Source: Streptomyces sp. NRRL F-4489 (lineage in GTDB: Bacteria; Actinomycetota; Actinomycetes; Streptomycetales; Streptomycetaceae). From it: a DNA stretch of 64,000 nucleotides. The DNA is taken from the NCBI RefSeq assembly GCF_001509485.1, contig NZ_LLZI01000243.1, positions 62,001 to 126,000 of the forward strand, given 5' to 3'. Every line of letters starts with the position of its first letter. Within the stretch, counting starts at the first letter, position 1. The position numbers and the translations under genes were made by a program. Of the stretch, positions 1 through 12,799 are shown in pieces. A model generated the notes under the pieces. That model was not told the DNA's origin and made no database searches. It saw only the letters and a list, made by a program, of their open reading frames with translations.

Positions 1-1
1 G

Positions 2-250
2 GCGTTCGACGGGGTGCTGGACACCGTTGGGCTGGTCTCGCCGCGGGCGCGCCGGATCGCCGCCTATACGGGCGCGGGGCTGCTGGGCGCGTTCGGGGCG
101 GTGGAGTGGCCGGTCGCGGCGGCCGGCGCGGCGGCCGTGTGGCTCACCCAGAAACGGCCCGAGCGGCCCGAGCGGCCCGAGCGGCCCGAGCAGACCGACC
201 GCCCCGAACGGACCGGGGACCCTCAAGAGCCGCCCCGGCCGACCCTGTAG
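2..250 (+). CDS. C-terminal end of a small membrane protein (5' truncated by window)
   Basis: The reading frame is open from the window edge and stops at TAG 248-250, so the true start lies upstream. The visible 82 residues hold one hydrophobic stretch (about residues 24-47, Gly/Ala/Val-rich, ending in a Trp-Leu) and then a hydrophilic tail built on four Arg-Pro-Glu repeats. I do not recognise a family. It lies 25 bp upstream of the P-type ATPase on the same strand and is probably co-transcribed with it. A GTG at 14 could serve as a start, but the frame continues upstream of it. Confidence 0.55.
   Translation, partial: AFDGVLDTVGLVSPRARRIAAYTGAGLLGAFGAVEWPVAAAGAAAVWLTQKRPERPERPERPEQTDRPERTGDPQEPPRPTL
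155..190 (+). repeat. 9-bp tandem repeat, 4 copies
   Basis: The unit CGGCCCGAG is repeated four times without a gap and encodes Arg-Pro-Glu in the tail of the partial membrane protein. The repeat stays in frame, so changes in copy number would lengthen or shorten the tail without a frameshift. Confidence 0.9.
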
Positions 251-275
251 CCCCCACCCACCCGCGAGGTGAACC

Positions 276-4871
<4,596 letters not shown>

Positions 4872-4932
4872 CGCGCCCCACGCCCGGCCCCGCCCACCGC
4901 GCCCGGACGGCCCGGACCCCGGGGAGGCCCCG

Positions 4933-5841
4933 ATGAGCACCAGCCGCACCCTCCACGCGTCCGGCCGCACCGTCGAACTCGCCCGGCCGGACAAGGTGCT
5001 GTTCCCCGACGACGGCATCACCAAGGCCGACCTGGCCGCTTATTACCGGACGGTCGCCCGCCGCATCCTCACGCAGTTGCGCGGCCGTCCGCTGATGCTG
5101 GAACGCCACCCCGACGGCATCGGCGACCCCGGCTTCATGCAGAAGGACGTCCCCGACCACTTCCCCGACTGGATCCACCGCGCCGAACTCCCCAAGGAGG
5201 ACGGCACCGTCACGTACGCCCTGTGCGACGACACCGCGACCCTGCTCTACCTCACCGGCCAGGGCTGCCTCACCCCGCACCGCTTCCTCTCCCGCGCCGA
5301 CCGGCCCCACCACCCCGACCTGCTGGTCTTCGACCTCGACCCACCGGGCCGCGACTTCACCGCCGTACGCGACGCCGCCCGCCGGCTCCACGATCTGCTC
5401 GACGGCCTCGGCCTGCCGTCCCAGGTCATGACCACCGGGTCCCGCGGCCTGCACGTCCTGGTGCCGCTGGACCGCCGGGAAAGCTTCGACGGCGTCCGGT
5501 CCTTCGCCCGCGACGCCGCGCGGATCCTGGCCGCGCGCCACCCCGACCACCTCACCACCGAGCAGAGCAAACCGGCCCGCCGCGGCCGCCTCTACCTCGA
5601 CATCCAGCGCAACGCCTACGCCCAGACCGCCGTCACCCCCTACGCCGTCCGCGCCCGCCCCGGCGCACCCCTCGCCGCGCCGCTGACCTGGGACGACGTG
5701 GACGACCCCGAGCTGACGCCGCAGCGCTGGACGCTGGCCACCGCCGAGCAGCTGCTCAAGAACGACCCCTGGCGCGGCAGCCGCCCCCGCGGCCGCTCGC
5801 TCGGGCCCGCCCGCCGGCGCCTGGCCGCCCTGCGCGAGTGA
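4933..5841 (+). CDS. Stand-alone LigD-type polymerase/primase domain protein (302 aa)
   Basis: Archaeo-eukaryotic-primase-type polymerase of bacterial non-homologous end joining. In this family it fills gaps and adds (ribo)nucleotides at broken DNA ends together with Ku and a ligase. The catalytic DLDPP motif is at residues 134-138 (Asp 134, Asp 136), the nucleotide-binding SRGLHV carries His 174, and the third acidic residue is Asp 223 in YLDIQRN. The 302-residue length fits the polymerase domain alone, without fused ligase or nuclease domains. No Ku or ligase gene is in the window. It starts 61 bp after the ATPase stop on the same strand. An HhH-GPD endonuclease follows, which suggests a DNA-repair pair. 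Confidence 0.93.
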   Translation: MSTSRTLHASGRTVELARPDKVLFPDDGITKADLAAYYRTVARRILTQLRGRPLMLERHPDGIGDPGFMQKDVPDHFPDWIHRAELPKEDGTVTYALCDDTATLLYLTGQGCLTPHRFLSRADRPHHPDLLVFDLDPPGRDFTAVRDAARRLHDLLDGLGLPSQVMTTGSRGLHVLVPLDRRESFDGVRSFARDAARILAARHPDHLTTEQSKPARRGRLYLDIQRNAYAQTAVTPYAVRARPGAPLAAPLTWDDVDDPELTPQRWTLATAEQLLKNDPWRGSRPRGRSLGPARRRLAALRE

Positions 5842-5901
5842 CGCCGCCCGCGGCCACCGCCACCGGAATCCCGCCCGACACTGCGCATTGCGAGGTGTGC
5901 C

Positions 5902-6573
5902 ATGACCACCGGCAAGCAGACCGGCAAGCAGACCGGCAAGCAGCACGAACAGGTCGCGGAACTGCTCGACGCACACGGCCGGACCTACGCCGACGAGGCC
6001 GGTATCACCCTGCGCGACAAGCCCGCACCGCTGTACCAGCTGCTGGTCCTCACGGTGCTGTGCTCGGTCCGCATCAAGGCCGATATCGCCACCGACGCCG
6101 CGCGGGAGCTGTTCGCGGCCGGCTTCCGCACCCCGCGCGCGATGGCCGACTCGTCCTGGCAGGACCGTGTGGACGCGCTGGGCCGCGCCCACTACGTCCG
6201 CTACGACGAGAGCACCGCGACCGCCCTCGGCAAGGGCGCCGGCCTGGTGCTGGAACGCTGGCACGGCGATCTGCGGCGGATGCGCGAGGAGGCCGGCGGC
6301 GACCGGGACCGGCTGACCGGACTCCTGCGGGACGTCCCCAGGATCGGCCCGGTCGGCGCGGGCATCTTCTGCCGCGAGGTCCAGGCGGTCTGGCCCGAGT
6401 TCGGCCCGTTCTTCGACCGCCGGACCTGCGACACCGCCAAGGAACTGGGCCTCCCGCACACCCCCGAGGGCCTCGGCGGCCTGGTGCCGGCCGAGGACCA
6501 CGCCCGCCTGGCCGCCGCCCTGTTCCGGGTCAGCCAGTCGAAGGCCGCGGTGCGGGAGCTCCAGGCGGCTTAG
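5902..6573 (+). CDS. HhH-GPD superfamily base-excision repair endonuclease-like protein (223 aa)
   Basis: The protein resembles endonuclease III-type HhH-GPD proteins. A helical N-terminal region contains LLVLTVLCSVRIKADIATDA, and a helix-hairpin-helix-like LLRDVPRIGPVGAGIFCREV lies near residues 145-165. The usual C-terminal [4Fe-4S] cysteines of endonuclease III are not evident, so it may be a cluster-less member. Base excision is inferred from the family, and the catalytic Lys/Asp pair was not pinned down. The start is ATG 5902 with GAGGTG upstream. The first residues are a threefold TGKQ repeat. It follows the LigD-type polymerase by 60 bp. Confidence 0.8.
   Translation: MTTGKQTGKQTGKQHEQVAELLDAHGRTYADEAGITLRDKPAPLYQLLVLTVLCSVRIKADIATDAARELFAAGFRTPRAMADSSWQDRVDALGRAHYVRYDESTATALGKGAGLVLERWHGDLRRMREEAGGDRDRLTGLLRDVPRIGPVGAGIFCREVQAVWPEFGPFFDRRTCDTAKELGLPHTPEGLGGLVPAEDHARLAAALFRVSQSKAAVRELQAA
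5908..5943 (+). repeat. 12-bp tandem repeat, 3 copies
   Basis: ACCGGCAAGCAG is repeated three times directly after the start codon region of the endonuclease-like gene, giving Thr-Gly-Lys-Gln x3. The unit is in frame, so it would vary the N-terminal tail without frameshift. Confidence 0.95.
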
Positions 6574-6603
6574 GGGCCGGCTCCGTACGTCCTTCGGGCC
6601 TGG

Positions 6604-7161
6604 TCAGCCAACCCGCTCGCGCTTGGGCCCGATGCCTTGGACCCTGGTCGGGGTGCCGTCCGGGGCGAACGAGTGGTGGAATGTGAAGGCGTGCGGCGTG
6701 GCGTCGTGGTCGCGGAGGTGTTCCAGCCTGGAAACCGCGTCCTGCCAGGTGGGTATCGCGTCGTCGGAGGCCCACCAGAACACGTAACTCGGGTGTTCGG
6801 CCCGCTCGAACCAGTCGTGGCGCCGGTTCAGCGCCGTACGGTGCAGGCCGGTGTAGATGGCCTCGAAGGCGGGGCGCAGACCGGTCCAGAGTGAGAGGGT
6901 CGCGGCCAGGGCGGTGGTATCCGCCGTCCGGCCCTTGCCGTACCAGGCCGGTACGGCGAACTCCCCCCACGCGCCCCAGTCCAAGTCGAAGTGCGAGCCC
7001 CGGTCACCCTCCGCCGGTTCGGCGTGCGCGAGGTATCCGGGGTGCCGGCTGATCTCCCGGTAGACGGCCTCGCCGAGGTCGTAGAACTCGCGGATGAGAG
7101 GTGCGGGATCGGCGAGAGGTGACTTCAGGACGCCGAAGGTGTACAGCGCAAGACGGGGCAT
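6604..7161 (-). CDS. DUF3291 domain protein (185 aa)
   Basis: Begins MPRLALYTFGVLKSPLADP and contains FYDLGEAVYREISRHPGY, WGEFAVPAWY and a Trp-rich YVFWWASDDAIPTWQDA, the pattern of DUF3291 proteins (predicted dimeric alpha/beta-barrel monooxygenase-like fold, function unknown). The open frame extends upstream to about 7650, but composition changes sharply there and the ATG at 7161 is preceded by AGGAAGAGACGC, so I start there. It converges on the endonuclease-like gene with only about 30 bp between the stops. Confidence 0.8.
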   Translation of the reverse strand: MPRLALYTFGVLKSPLADPAPLIREFYDLGEAVYREISRHPGYLAHAEPAEGDRGSHFDLDWGAWGEFAVPAWYGKGRTADTTALAATLSLWTGLRPAFEAIYTGLHRTALNRRHDWFERAEHPSYVFWWASDDAIPTWQDAVSRLEHLRDHDATPHAFTFHHSFAPDGTPTRVQGIGPKRERVG

Positions 7162-7457
7162 GCGTCTCTTCCTGGTTGGGGTGCCTGGTGTGGACCCGTT
7201 TCGATGGCTTGCGCAGGGCGGCCAGGAGTTGTGAGGCGTGACCAACCCATCCCGTTGCGGAGGGCTCAGGCTGGAGGAACTCCTGTGCGGCCGTGGGCGA
7301 TTGCCGAAGACCAGGTGAAGATAGCGGCCTGTGCGGTACATGTCGACGTTGCGTTTTCCCTCGCCAAATGCCCTCTTGTACCGGTCATCGCGGGGGCGGG
7401 CGGGGCCTTCGGGTCCCGCCCCAGGGCGATGCGCGTCGATCCGAACGCGCCGACCGC
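7162..7457. other. Intergenic region with no gene seen
   Basis: Upstream region of the DUF3291 gene and downstream region of the small Cys protein. It contains one TGCCTGG motif (7182-7188). I see no convincing open frame, hairpin or promoter. Confidence 0.5.
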
Positions 7458-7700
7458 TCAGGTGCCGGAGCCCGGTTGGGTCCGGCTCAGGCCGCTGGGG
7501 GTCTGCACGATGTCGCGGAAGGCGGTCATGCAGGGGGAGCAGTGGCTCTCGGTCGGCTCCTCGGCGTGGGATGAGCGGCTGGACCCAGGTGGCGGCAGCT
7601 GCCGGCCGCACAGCGTGAGGCGTGCCGGGACGTCCGCCATGATGTGCCACACCAGCTCGCTGGTGCCGGTCGCCGCCGGGCCCGGATGCATCTCGTACAT
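7458..7700 (-). CDS. Small cysteine-containing protein of unknown function (80 aa)
   Basis: Starts MYEMHPG at ATG 7700, with a GGTGAG ribosome-binding site just upstream, and reads through SELVWHIMADVPARLTLCGR and later HCSPCM. The spacing of Leu-Cys-Gly and Cys-x2-Cys-Met looks like a possible metal- or thiol-binding arrangement, but only three Cys and a few His are present. Small proteins of this shape are common in streptomycetes and unassigned. The frame is open further upstream, but the RBS favours 7700. It is divergent from the alpha/beta hydrolase at 8076. Confidence 0.65.
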   Translation of the reverse strand: MYEMHPGPAATGTSELVWHIMADVPARLTLCGRQLPPPGSSRSSHAEEPTESHCSPCMTAFRDIVQTPSGLSRTQPGSGT

Positions 7701-8075
7701 CGGCTCACCCCTCTCACCGCGCGTGCCGGTCCGGTCCACCGCGGGTGGTTGCCCACTGCCGCGGTGACGCGGCCGCGCCGCCACGCGACCTGTCGGTCAC
7801 GCCGGTGCGCGGCCCCGCTGGGGCGGCCAGGACGGCACGCTTGCCTGGCTCCGCCCGCCTTCTCCATGGAATCCCGGGGCACCCGACCGGACCATCGGCG
7901 CTCCGCCACTCGGGTGGTCACCGGGGCTGTGACCTGGGCGGGGACGGGAGCGGCCGCCGAGGTGGGGCGCGTACCCCATTGCACCGCGTCCGCCGCGGGC
8001 CCGCCGCCTGAGTGGACTGCGCCCGCGGCGGGAACGCGGCAGGCGACGGACCGGGAACGCGGGTAGGGATGACGT
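7701..8075. promoter_or_regulatory. Divergent intergenic region (375 bp)
   Basis: Lies between the small Cys gene (minus) and the alpha/beta hydrolase (plus), so it should hold promoters for both. I cannot name a -10/-35 pair with confidence. One TGCCTGG motif sits at 7842-7848. Open frames crossing it have no RBS and no family-like content. Confidence 0.4.
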
Positions 8076-8873
8076 ATGCAGCGGAGCGCAACGACGCAGC
8101 GGATCACGGTGCCGGTGCGGGACGAGCCGGTGGTGGCCTGGCGCAGCCCCGGCCGGCCGCCGGCGGTGGTGTGCGTCCACGGTGCCGGGGTCTCCAGCCG
8201 GGAGTTCCAGCCGTTCCTCGGCGAGCTGGGGCGGCGGGGGCATGACGCCTGGGCCGTGGACCTGCCCGGGTTCGGTGCCAGCGGCAGACCGCCGGGGCCG
8301 CCGGTGCTGCGGGCGCTGGCCGATACGGTCGCCGAGTGGCTCGCCGCCGCCGGTCTGGAGCGGGTGGTGCTGCTCGGCGGGTCGTTCGGCTGCCAGGTCG
8401 TCGTGGACGCCGCCGTGCGGCATCCGGAGCGCGTGGCCGGGCTGGTGCTGGTGGGACCGACCGTCGATCCGGCCGCCCGCGGCTTCGGGCGGCAACTGCT
8501 CCGCTGGCTCCGCAACTCCCCGCACGAGCGGCTGTCGATGGCCCCGCTCAACCTCGCCGACTACCGCGACGCCGGCACCCGCCGCGTGATCGGAGCGTTC
8601 GGCGAGAGCCTGCGCGACCGGATCGAGGACAAGCTTCCGTACGTCGACCGGCCGGCGCTGGTGGTCCGGGGCGCCCGGGACCGGATGGTGCCCCAGGAGT
8701 GGGCGGAGGAGGCGGCCCGGCTGCTGCCACGGGGGCGGCTGGCCGTCGTACCGGATTCCGGCCACATGGTGCCCTACCGGCGGCCGCGGGAACTGGCCGA
8801 GACCGTCGCCGCGTTCCTGGCACGGCACGGCCTCGCGCATTCCGGGGACGGCGCGGAAGGGGGGCCGGTGTGA
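8076..8873 (+). CDS. Alpha/beta-fold hydrolase (265 aa)
   Basis: Cytoplasmic serine hydrolase of the alpha/beta fold. Oxyanion-side VCVHGAG precedes the nucleophile elbow GGSFGC with Ser 103; the likely acid is Asp 202 in RGARDRMVP and the base is His 230 in DSGHMVP. No signal peptide. Substrate unknown. The ATG at 8076 has AGGGA upstream. Its stop overlaps the GTG of the next gene by four bases (GTGA at 8870-8873), so the two are probably translated together. Confidence 0.92.
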   Translation: MQRSATTQRITVPVRDEPVVAWRSPGRPPAVVCVHGAGVSSREFQPFLGELGRRGHDAWAVDLPGFGASGRPPGPPVLRALADTVAEWLAAAGLERVVLLGGSFGCQVVVDAAVRHPERVAGLVLVGPTVDPAARGFGRQLLRWLRNSPHERLSMAPLNLADYRDAGTRRVIGAFGESLRDRIEDKLPYVDRPALVVRGARDRMVPQEWAEEAARLLPRGRLAVVPDSGHMVPYRRPRELAETVAAFLARHGLAHSGDGAEGGPV

Positions 8874-10264
8874 AGGCGTCCAGGGCGGTGGCCTCGTTCG
8901 ACTCGGCCACCGGAATGCTGCGCGCGCTGGCCCGCTTCCACGCGGGCCGGGACGTGCCCGCCCTCGGCCGGGCCCCCGCCGCTCTCGACGGTCCGGCGTC
9001 CGCCCTGCTCGGCGCCGCCAACCGGCTGCCGACCGCCGTCCAGGACCGGGCGTACGCGGCGAGCGGCTGGGCCAGCGCCATCCCGCCGCGCACGGCGGGG
9101 CAGGTGCGCGCGGACGCGCTGGCCGACTGGGTCACCGGCCACTACCCGCGCCGGCGCTACCCGGTGATCTTCATCGGCTCGGCCAACGGCGCGCTGGTCC
9201 ATCTGGCCGCGGCCCTCGACGCCGCCTGGCTTCCGCAGACTCTCCTGGTCCCGGTCCGCCGGCACGGCGTCGCACCGGACGATCCGCGCGGCGACCTCGC
9301 CGCCGTCCGCGACGCGGGCCGGGCGCTGCTCGACGCCAACCCCGACTTGGTGCTGCACCATATGCACGACCCCAACCAGGACCGGCTGATGATCGCCGAG
9401 ATGACGTACTTCCGGCTCAAGTGGTCCCGGCTGCCGGCCGCGTACCGCCGCTTCGTCCGCGACCACCTCGCGCCCGGCGGCCGGATCGTCGCCGTCGACT
9501 GCGGGCTGCGCTGGCCCACCACCGCGATCGGCGAACGGTATCTGTTCCAGTTCGGCGCGCTCGGCGACGCCACCCCCGAGGAGTACCACCAAGGCAGCCC
9601 CCGCGTCGCCGATCTGCTCTCCCGCTACGGATCGGCCGCCCGCCGCTGGGACCCGCCGGCCCCCGACGGCGAGAGCCCCGAGGCGGAATGGGGCTTCCGG
9701 CCGGAGCTGCTCGACGACCTGTCGGCCTTCGCCGGGCAGCACGGCATCGGCCTGGACGTGCTGCGGTTCCCCGCGCCCCAGGCACTCAGCCCGGCCGTCG
9801 CCGACCTCTACCGCGCCTGGTACGAGCGGCGGAACGTCCCGGCCGACCGCCTCCTGGTCGAGTCGTTCCTGCTGCTCGACCCCTGGCAGGCGCTCCGCAC
9901 CGGCTCGGTGCCGTACTGGGCGGTCTTCGGCACCGAGTCCTGCCGGGCCGGTCTGGCGGACTACCTGGACTCCACCGCGCCGTACGACGAGATCCGGGTG
10001 CTGCTGTTCAACCACGGCACCGAATCCATCGGCCTGGCCGGTGCGGAGGACTGGCGCCGGACGGCCGCCCGGGCCCGCAAGGTCGGCGTGCTGACCGGGG
10101 TGGACGCCGCCGCGTACCCGCGCGATTTCGCCAGTCTGCTCCGCACGCACCGGGAGCTGCGGAAGATCCGCACGCGCTATCCGATGCCCCAGCCGCTCGG
10201 CGTGGAGGGGGCCGCGGATGCCCTCACGTCCCGTAAGGACGTTGACTGGCGGCCGGCCATGTGA
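8870..10264 (+). CDS. Unrecognised 464-residue protein translationally coupled to an alpha/beta hydrolase
   Basis: GTG start at 8870 overlaps the hydrolase stop. I do not recognise the family. Visible features: a strand-like YPVIFIGSANGALVHLAAAL near residue 99, a His-rich LVLHHMHDPNQDR near 160, HLAPGGRIVAVDCGLRWPT near 200 that resembles a Rossmann/methyltransferase 'PGG' turn, and a Trp-rich second half containing WAVFGTES and VLLFNHGTES. It has no signal peptide or membrane segment and looks like a two-domain soluble protein. The tight coupling suggests that the hydrolase and this protein act on the same substrate. Confidence 0.8.
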   Translation: MKASRAVASFDSATGMLRALARFHAGRDVPALGRAPAALDGPASALLGAANRLPTAVQDRAYAASGWASAIPPRTAGQVRADALADWVTGHYPRRRYPVIFIGSANGALVHLAAALDAAWLPQTLLVPVRRHGVAPDDPRGDLAAVRDAGRALLDANPDLVLHHMHDPNQDRLMIAEMTYFRLKWSRLPAAYRRFVRDHLAPGGRIVAVDCGLRWPTTAIGERYLFQFGALGDATPEEYHQGSPRVADLLSRYGSAARRWDPPAPDGESPEAEWGFRPELLDDLSAFAGQHGIGLDVLRFPAPQALSPAVADLYRAWYERRNVPADRLLVESFLLLDPWQALRTGSVPYWAVFGTESCRAGLADYLDSTAPYDEIRVLLFNHGTESIGLAGAEDWRRTAARARKVGVLTGVDAAAYPRDFASLLRTHRELRKIRTRYPMPQPLGVEGAADALTSRKDVDWRPAM

Positions 10265-10280
10265 GGCGGGGCGGCGGGCC

Positions 10281-10323
10281 GTTACCAGGCGGTTGGGTTA
10301 TCAGGCGATGCCGTTACCAGGCG
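10281..10323 (-). repeat. 11-bp direct repeat, 3 copies, 16-bp period, spanning the HPP gene stop codon
   Basis: On the minus strand the unit CGCCTGGTAAC occurs at 10313-10323, CGCCTGATAAC at 297-307 and CGCCTGGTAAC again at 10281-10291, separated by 5-bp spacers. The first copy contains the TGG-TAA end of the HPP gene, so the other two look like duplicated gene ends. The array sits between two convergent genes. Confidence 0.9.
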
Positions 10324-10805
10324 ACGGGGTAGCGGACGGGGTGGCCGCCGATGCGGCCCGGCAGCAGGCCGAGCGCCACCAGCAGAACGGAGGCCAGCGC
10401 CAGCAGCAGGAGGAAGGTCGCCGCGTGCGGGGCCTGGAGCACGACGATCACGGCGGTGGCGACGGCCGGGGAGTGCGAGAGGTGGGTGAGCATCATCGCG
10501 CCCATGGAGACACCGGCGGCGATCGCCGCGCCCCAGGCGGTACTTCCGGTCAGCGCCAGGGTGCCGTAGCCGATGAGCGCGGAGAGCAGCTGGCCGCCGA
10601 CCAGGTTGCGGGGCTGGGAGAGCGGCAGCCGGGGCGCGCCGTGCACCAGCGCCGCGCTGGCCGCCAGCGGCGGGATCAGCAGCGGCTGGTGCAGCAGGAC
10701 GCCGACCCCGACCAGGATGAGCAGGGCGCCGATGGAGAACGCGGTGGCGCGCAGCACGTGCAAGGGGTGCGGTCTGGGGTCGGCGGCGGACGGGGGCGTG
10801 GACAT
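10314..10805 (-). CDS. HPP family integral membrane protein (163 aa)
   Basis: Starts MSTPPSAADPRPHPLHVLRA at ATG 10805 and has four or more hydrophobic segments (about residues 19-40, 45-60, 70-120, 125-150), including GSTAWGAAIAAGVSMGAMML. This is the HPP-type arrangement; family members have been linked to nitrite transport in plastids and cyanobacteria, but a bacterial role here is not established. The literal HPP signature is not seen. An upstream ATG exists at 10850, but composition favours 10805. Short repeats flank the gene on both sides. Confidence 0.7.
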   Translation of the reverse strand: MSTPPSAADPRPHPLHVLRATAFSIGALLILVGVGVLLHQPLLIPPLAASAALVHGAPRLPLSQPRNLVGGQLLSALIGYGTLALTGSTAWGAAIAAGVSMGAMMLTHLSHSPAVATAVIVVLQAPHAATFLLLLALASVLLVALGLLPGRIGGHPVRYPVAW

Positions 10806-10888
10806 GTCTGGCTCCGGGCAGGATGACGGGGACGCGCGGATCATAGACAAAATGTTGATGGGGGTACGGGGGAGTCCGGTCCGTGGAA

Positions 10889-10981
10889 TGCCTGGTGGGT
10901 GGGTGCCTGGGGGGCCGGGTGCCTGGATGCCTGGCCGTTTGACTGCCTGGCTTCGTGGGTGGCTGATGCGCGCATGCCTGG
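10889..10981. repeat. Cluster of six TGCCTGG motifs in a divergent intergenic region
   Basis: TGCCTGG occurs at 10889, 10904, 10920, 10928, 10944 and 10975 within 93 bp, all in the same orientation. The host gap (10806-11123, 318 bp) lies between the HPP gene (minus) and the gas-vesicle region (plus), so it should also carry promoters for both. I found no clear -10/-35 pair. Confidence 0.85.
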
Positions 10982-11123
10982 ACGCCTTGGTGTCTGGCCG
11001 CTTGATGTCCGGCGAACGCGGGCTTGCGGGGCCACTCTGGAGATATGGCGCGGAAACCCCCGGCGGTGGTCAGCACGGCCCCCGCACGGGCCGCGCGGCA
11101 TGTCCAGGGAAGGTGACACACCC

Positions 11124-11813
11124 ATGGAAGATGCGACCAAGGCCCTGGTGGCCGCCGCGTTGGCCGGTGGTTATGTGCTGGGCCGGACGAAGAAGGCGCG
11201 CTTCGCGCTGAGCCTGGCGTCGTACCTCGGCGGCCGCCAATTCGGGCTCGATCCCCGGCACCTCGTACGGGACGGGGCCCGCAAGCTCGGCGATATCCCG
11301 CAGGTCGCGGAGCTGGGGGAGCAGCTGCGGGGCGAGGTCATGACCGCCGGGCGGCAAGCCGTCACGACCGCCGCCCACCGGGGCGTGGCATCGCTCGCCG
11401 ATTCCCTGCACGAGCGGACGCGCCGGCTCACCGAGGGCGAGGAATCGTCCGGGGACGAGGAAACCTCCGGGGACGAGGAAGAGTCCGAGGGCGGGCCGTC
11501 GGAGGATGAGTCGGCCGAGGAGGAAACGGCCCGGTCGCGGGACGAGTCGTCCGAGGCGGAGTCGTCCGGTGAGCGGAAGGGCACGACGGCGAGGAAGGCG
11601 GCGGAGAAGAAGACGGCGCCCAGGAAGCCGGCCGAACGGAAACCGGCGGCACGGAAAGCGGCCGAGCGGAAGCCGGCCGGGAAGAAGGCGGCCGGGAAGG
11701 AGACGGCAGGGCGGTCCGCGCCCGCCAAGAAGGCCGCGGCGCGGAAGAAAGCGGCGCCCGGCTCCCGGAAGAGCGCCGAAAAGGCATCGCCGCGCGAGGG
11801 GCGTCGGAGGTAG
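11124..11813 (+). CDS. Polyampholyte gas-vesicle-associated protein (229 aa)
   Basis: First gene of the gas-vesicle region, immediately upstream of an SRPBCC gene. Residues 1-100 form a conserved-looking alpha-helical part (ALAGGYVLGRTKKARFALSL, LDPRHLVRDGARKL). Residues 103-150 are strongly acidic (Glu/Asp/Ser), and residues 150-229 are a Lys/Ala/Pro tail with PAKKAAARKKA, like histone H1 or HupS tails. This charge split suggests an intrinsically disordered binding or nucleation tail. It gives no enzymatic clue. The start is ATG 11124; earlier in-frame codons lie in repeat DNA. Confidence 0.72.
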   Translation: MEDATKALVAAALAGGYVLGRTKKARFALSLASYLGGRQFGLDPRHLVRDGARKLGDIPQVAELGEQLRGEVMTAGRQAVTTAAHRGVASLADSLHERTRRLTEGEESSGDEETSGDEEESEGGPSEDESAEEETARSRDESSEAESSGERKGTTARKAAEKKTAPRKPAERKPAARKAAERKPAGKKAAGKETAGRSAPAKKAAARKKAAPGSRKSAEKASPREGRRR

Positions 11814-11819
11814 GCGATC

Positions 11820-12734
11820 ATGGCCAAGCTCGCACAGGAAGACATCGGATCGGAACTCGATCGACTGCGGGACGAATTCGGCGAATTCATGACGGCCTGG
11901 GCCGGCAACCTGGCCGAACGGGCCGGGGGCAAGCTCAGCGACGTCGCCGGACAGCTCTCCGACGTGACCGAGAACGGCGGCTCGCTCTCCCAGGTCGGGT
12001 CCGCGCTGCTCGGCGGCGGCTCACCCCTGACGAAGGCGTTGGGCGGGGCGGTGAAGGGCGCCGGGGGAAATGTGCTGGAGAAGGTCAAGGAAAGCTTCGG
12101 CGGCGGAAAGAGCGCGTCGGGGGACCGCAAGGTCACCAACATCATCGAGGTCATCGACGTCGGGCTGCCGGTGCGTACGGTCTACAACCACTGGACGCAG
12201 TTCGAGAAATTCAGCAGTTTCACCAAGGGTGTCCGCAGCGTCTCGGCCGGCGATGAGGTGAGCAGCAACTGGAAGGTCAAGGTCGGCCCCTCGACGCGCG
12301 GCTGGGCCGCGACCGTGCAGGAACAGGTGCCCGATGAACGCATCATGTGGACCTCCGAGGGCGCCAAGGGCACGACGCGGGGCATCGTCACCTTCCACGA
12401 GGTGACCTCCGATCTGACGCGGATCGTCCTGGTCGTCGAGTACTACGCCACGGGGCTTTTCGAGAAGGTCGGCAATATCTGGCACGCGCAGGGGCGCCGG
12501 CTCCGGCTCGACCTCAAGCACTTCCAGCGCTATGTGAGCCTTTCCGACGAGGAGCCGGAGGGCTGGCGCGGGGAGATACACGACGGCGAGGTGGTCCTCA
12601 CCCACGAGGAGGGCCTGGAAGAGGAAGCGGGCGAAGAGGAGGGCGAAGAGGAGGAATCGGAGGAAGAGCCGGAGGACGAGGAGGAGGGGGAAGAGGAAGA
12701 GGAAGAAGAGGAGGGCGAAGAGGAAGAGCGCTGA
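11820..12734 (+). CDS. SRPBCC-family protein with a long acidic tail, gas-vesicle region (304 aa)
   Basis: The N-terminal 90 residues are helical and Gly-rich. Residues about 105-245 form a START/SRPBCC-like domain (IIEVIDVGLPVRTVYNHWTQ, FSSFTKGVRSV, RIMWTSEGAKGTTRGIVTFH, RIVLVVEYYATGLFEKVGN), the coenzyme Q-binding/polyketide-cyclase type. The last 50 residues are almost pure Glu/Asp. It is 6 bp after the previous gene. An SRPBCC gene is a known member of streptomycete gas-vesicle clusters, but here it lies before gvpO rather than inside the gvpG-gvpJ gap. The role may be binding a hydrophobic ligand or chaperoning GvpA; this is inference. Confidence 0.8.
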   Translation: MAKLAQEDIGSELDRLRDEFGEFMTAWAGNLAERAGGKLSDVAGQLSDVTENGGSLSQVGSALLGGGSPLTKALGGAVKGAGGNVLEKVKESFGGGKSASGDRKVTNIIEVIDVGLPVRTVYNHWTQFEKFSSFTKGVRSVSAGDEVSSNWKVKVGPSTRGWAATVQEQVPDERIMWTSEGAKGTTRGIVTFHEVTSDLTRIVLVVEYYATGLFEKVGNIWHAQGRRLRLDLKHFQRYVSLSDEEPEGWRGEIHDGEVVLTHEEGLEEEAGEEEGEEEESEEEPEDEEEGEEEEEEEEGEEEER

Positions 12735-12799
12735 TCGCGGGCCCGCGCGGCCGGGCCGTGTGGAGAAGGTGAGCCCGGAACGCGGTGCCATACCATGGA

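Noticed and set aside
10806..11123. In-frame extension of the polyampholyte gene upstream of ATG 11124
   Set aside because: It would run through the TGCCTGG repeat DNA with no conserved sequence; start kept at 11124.
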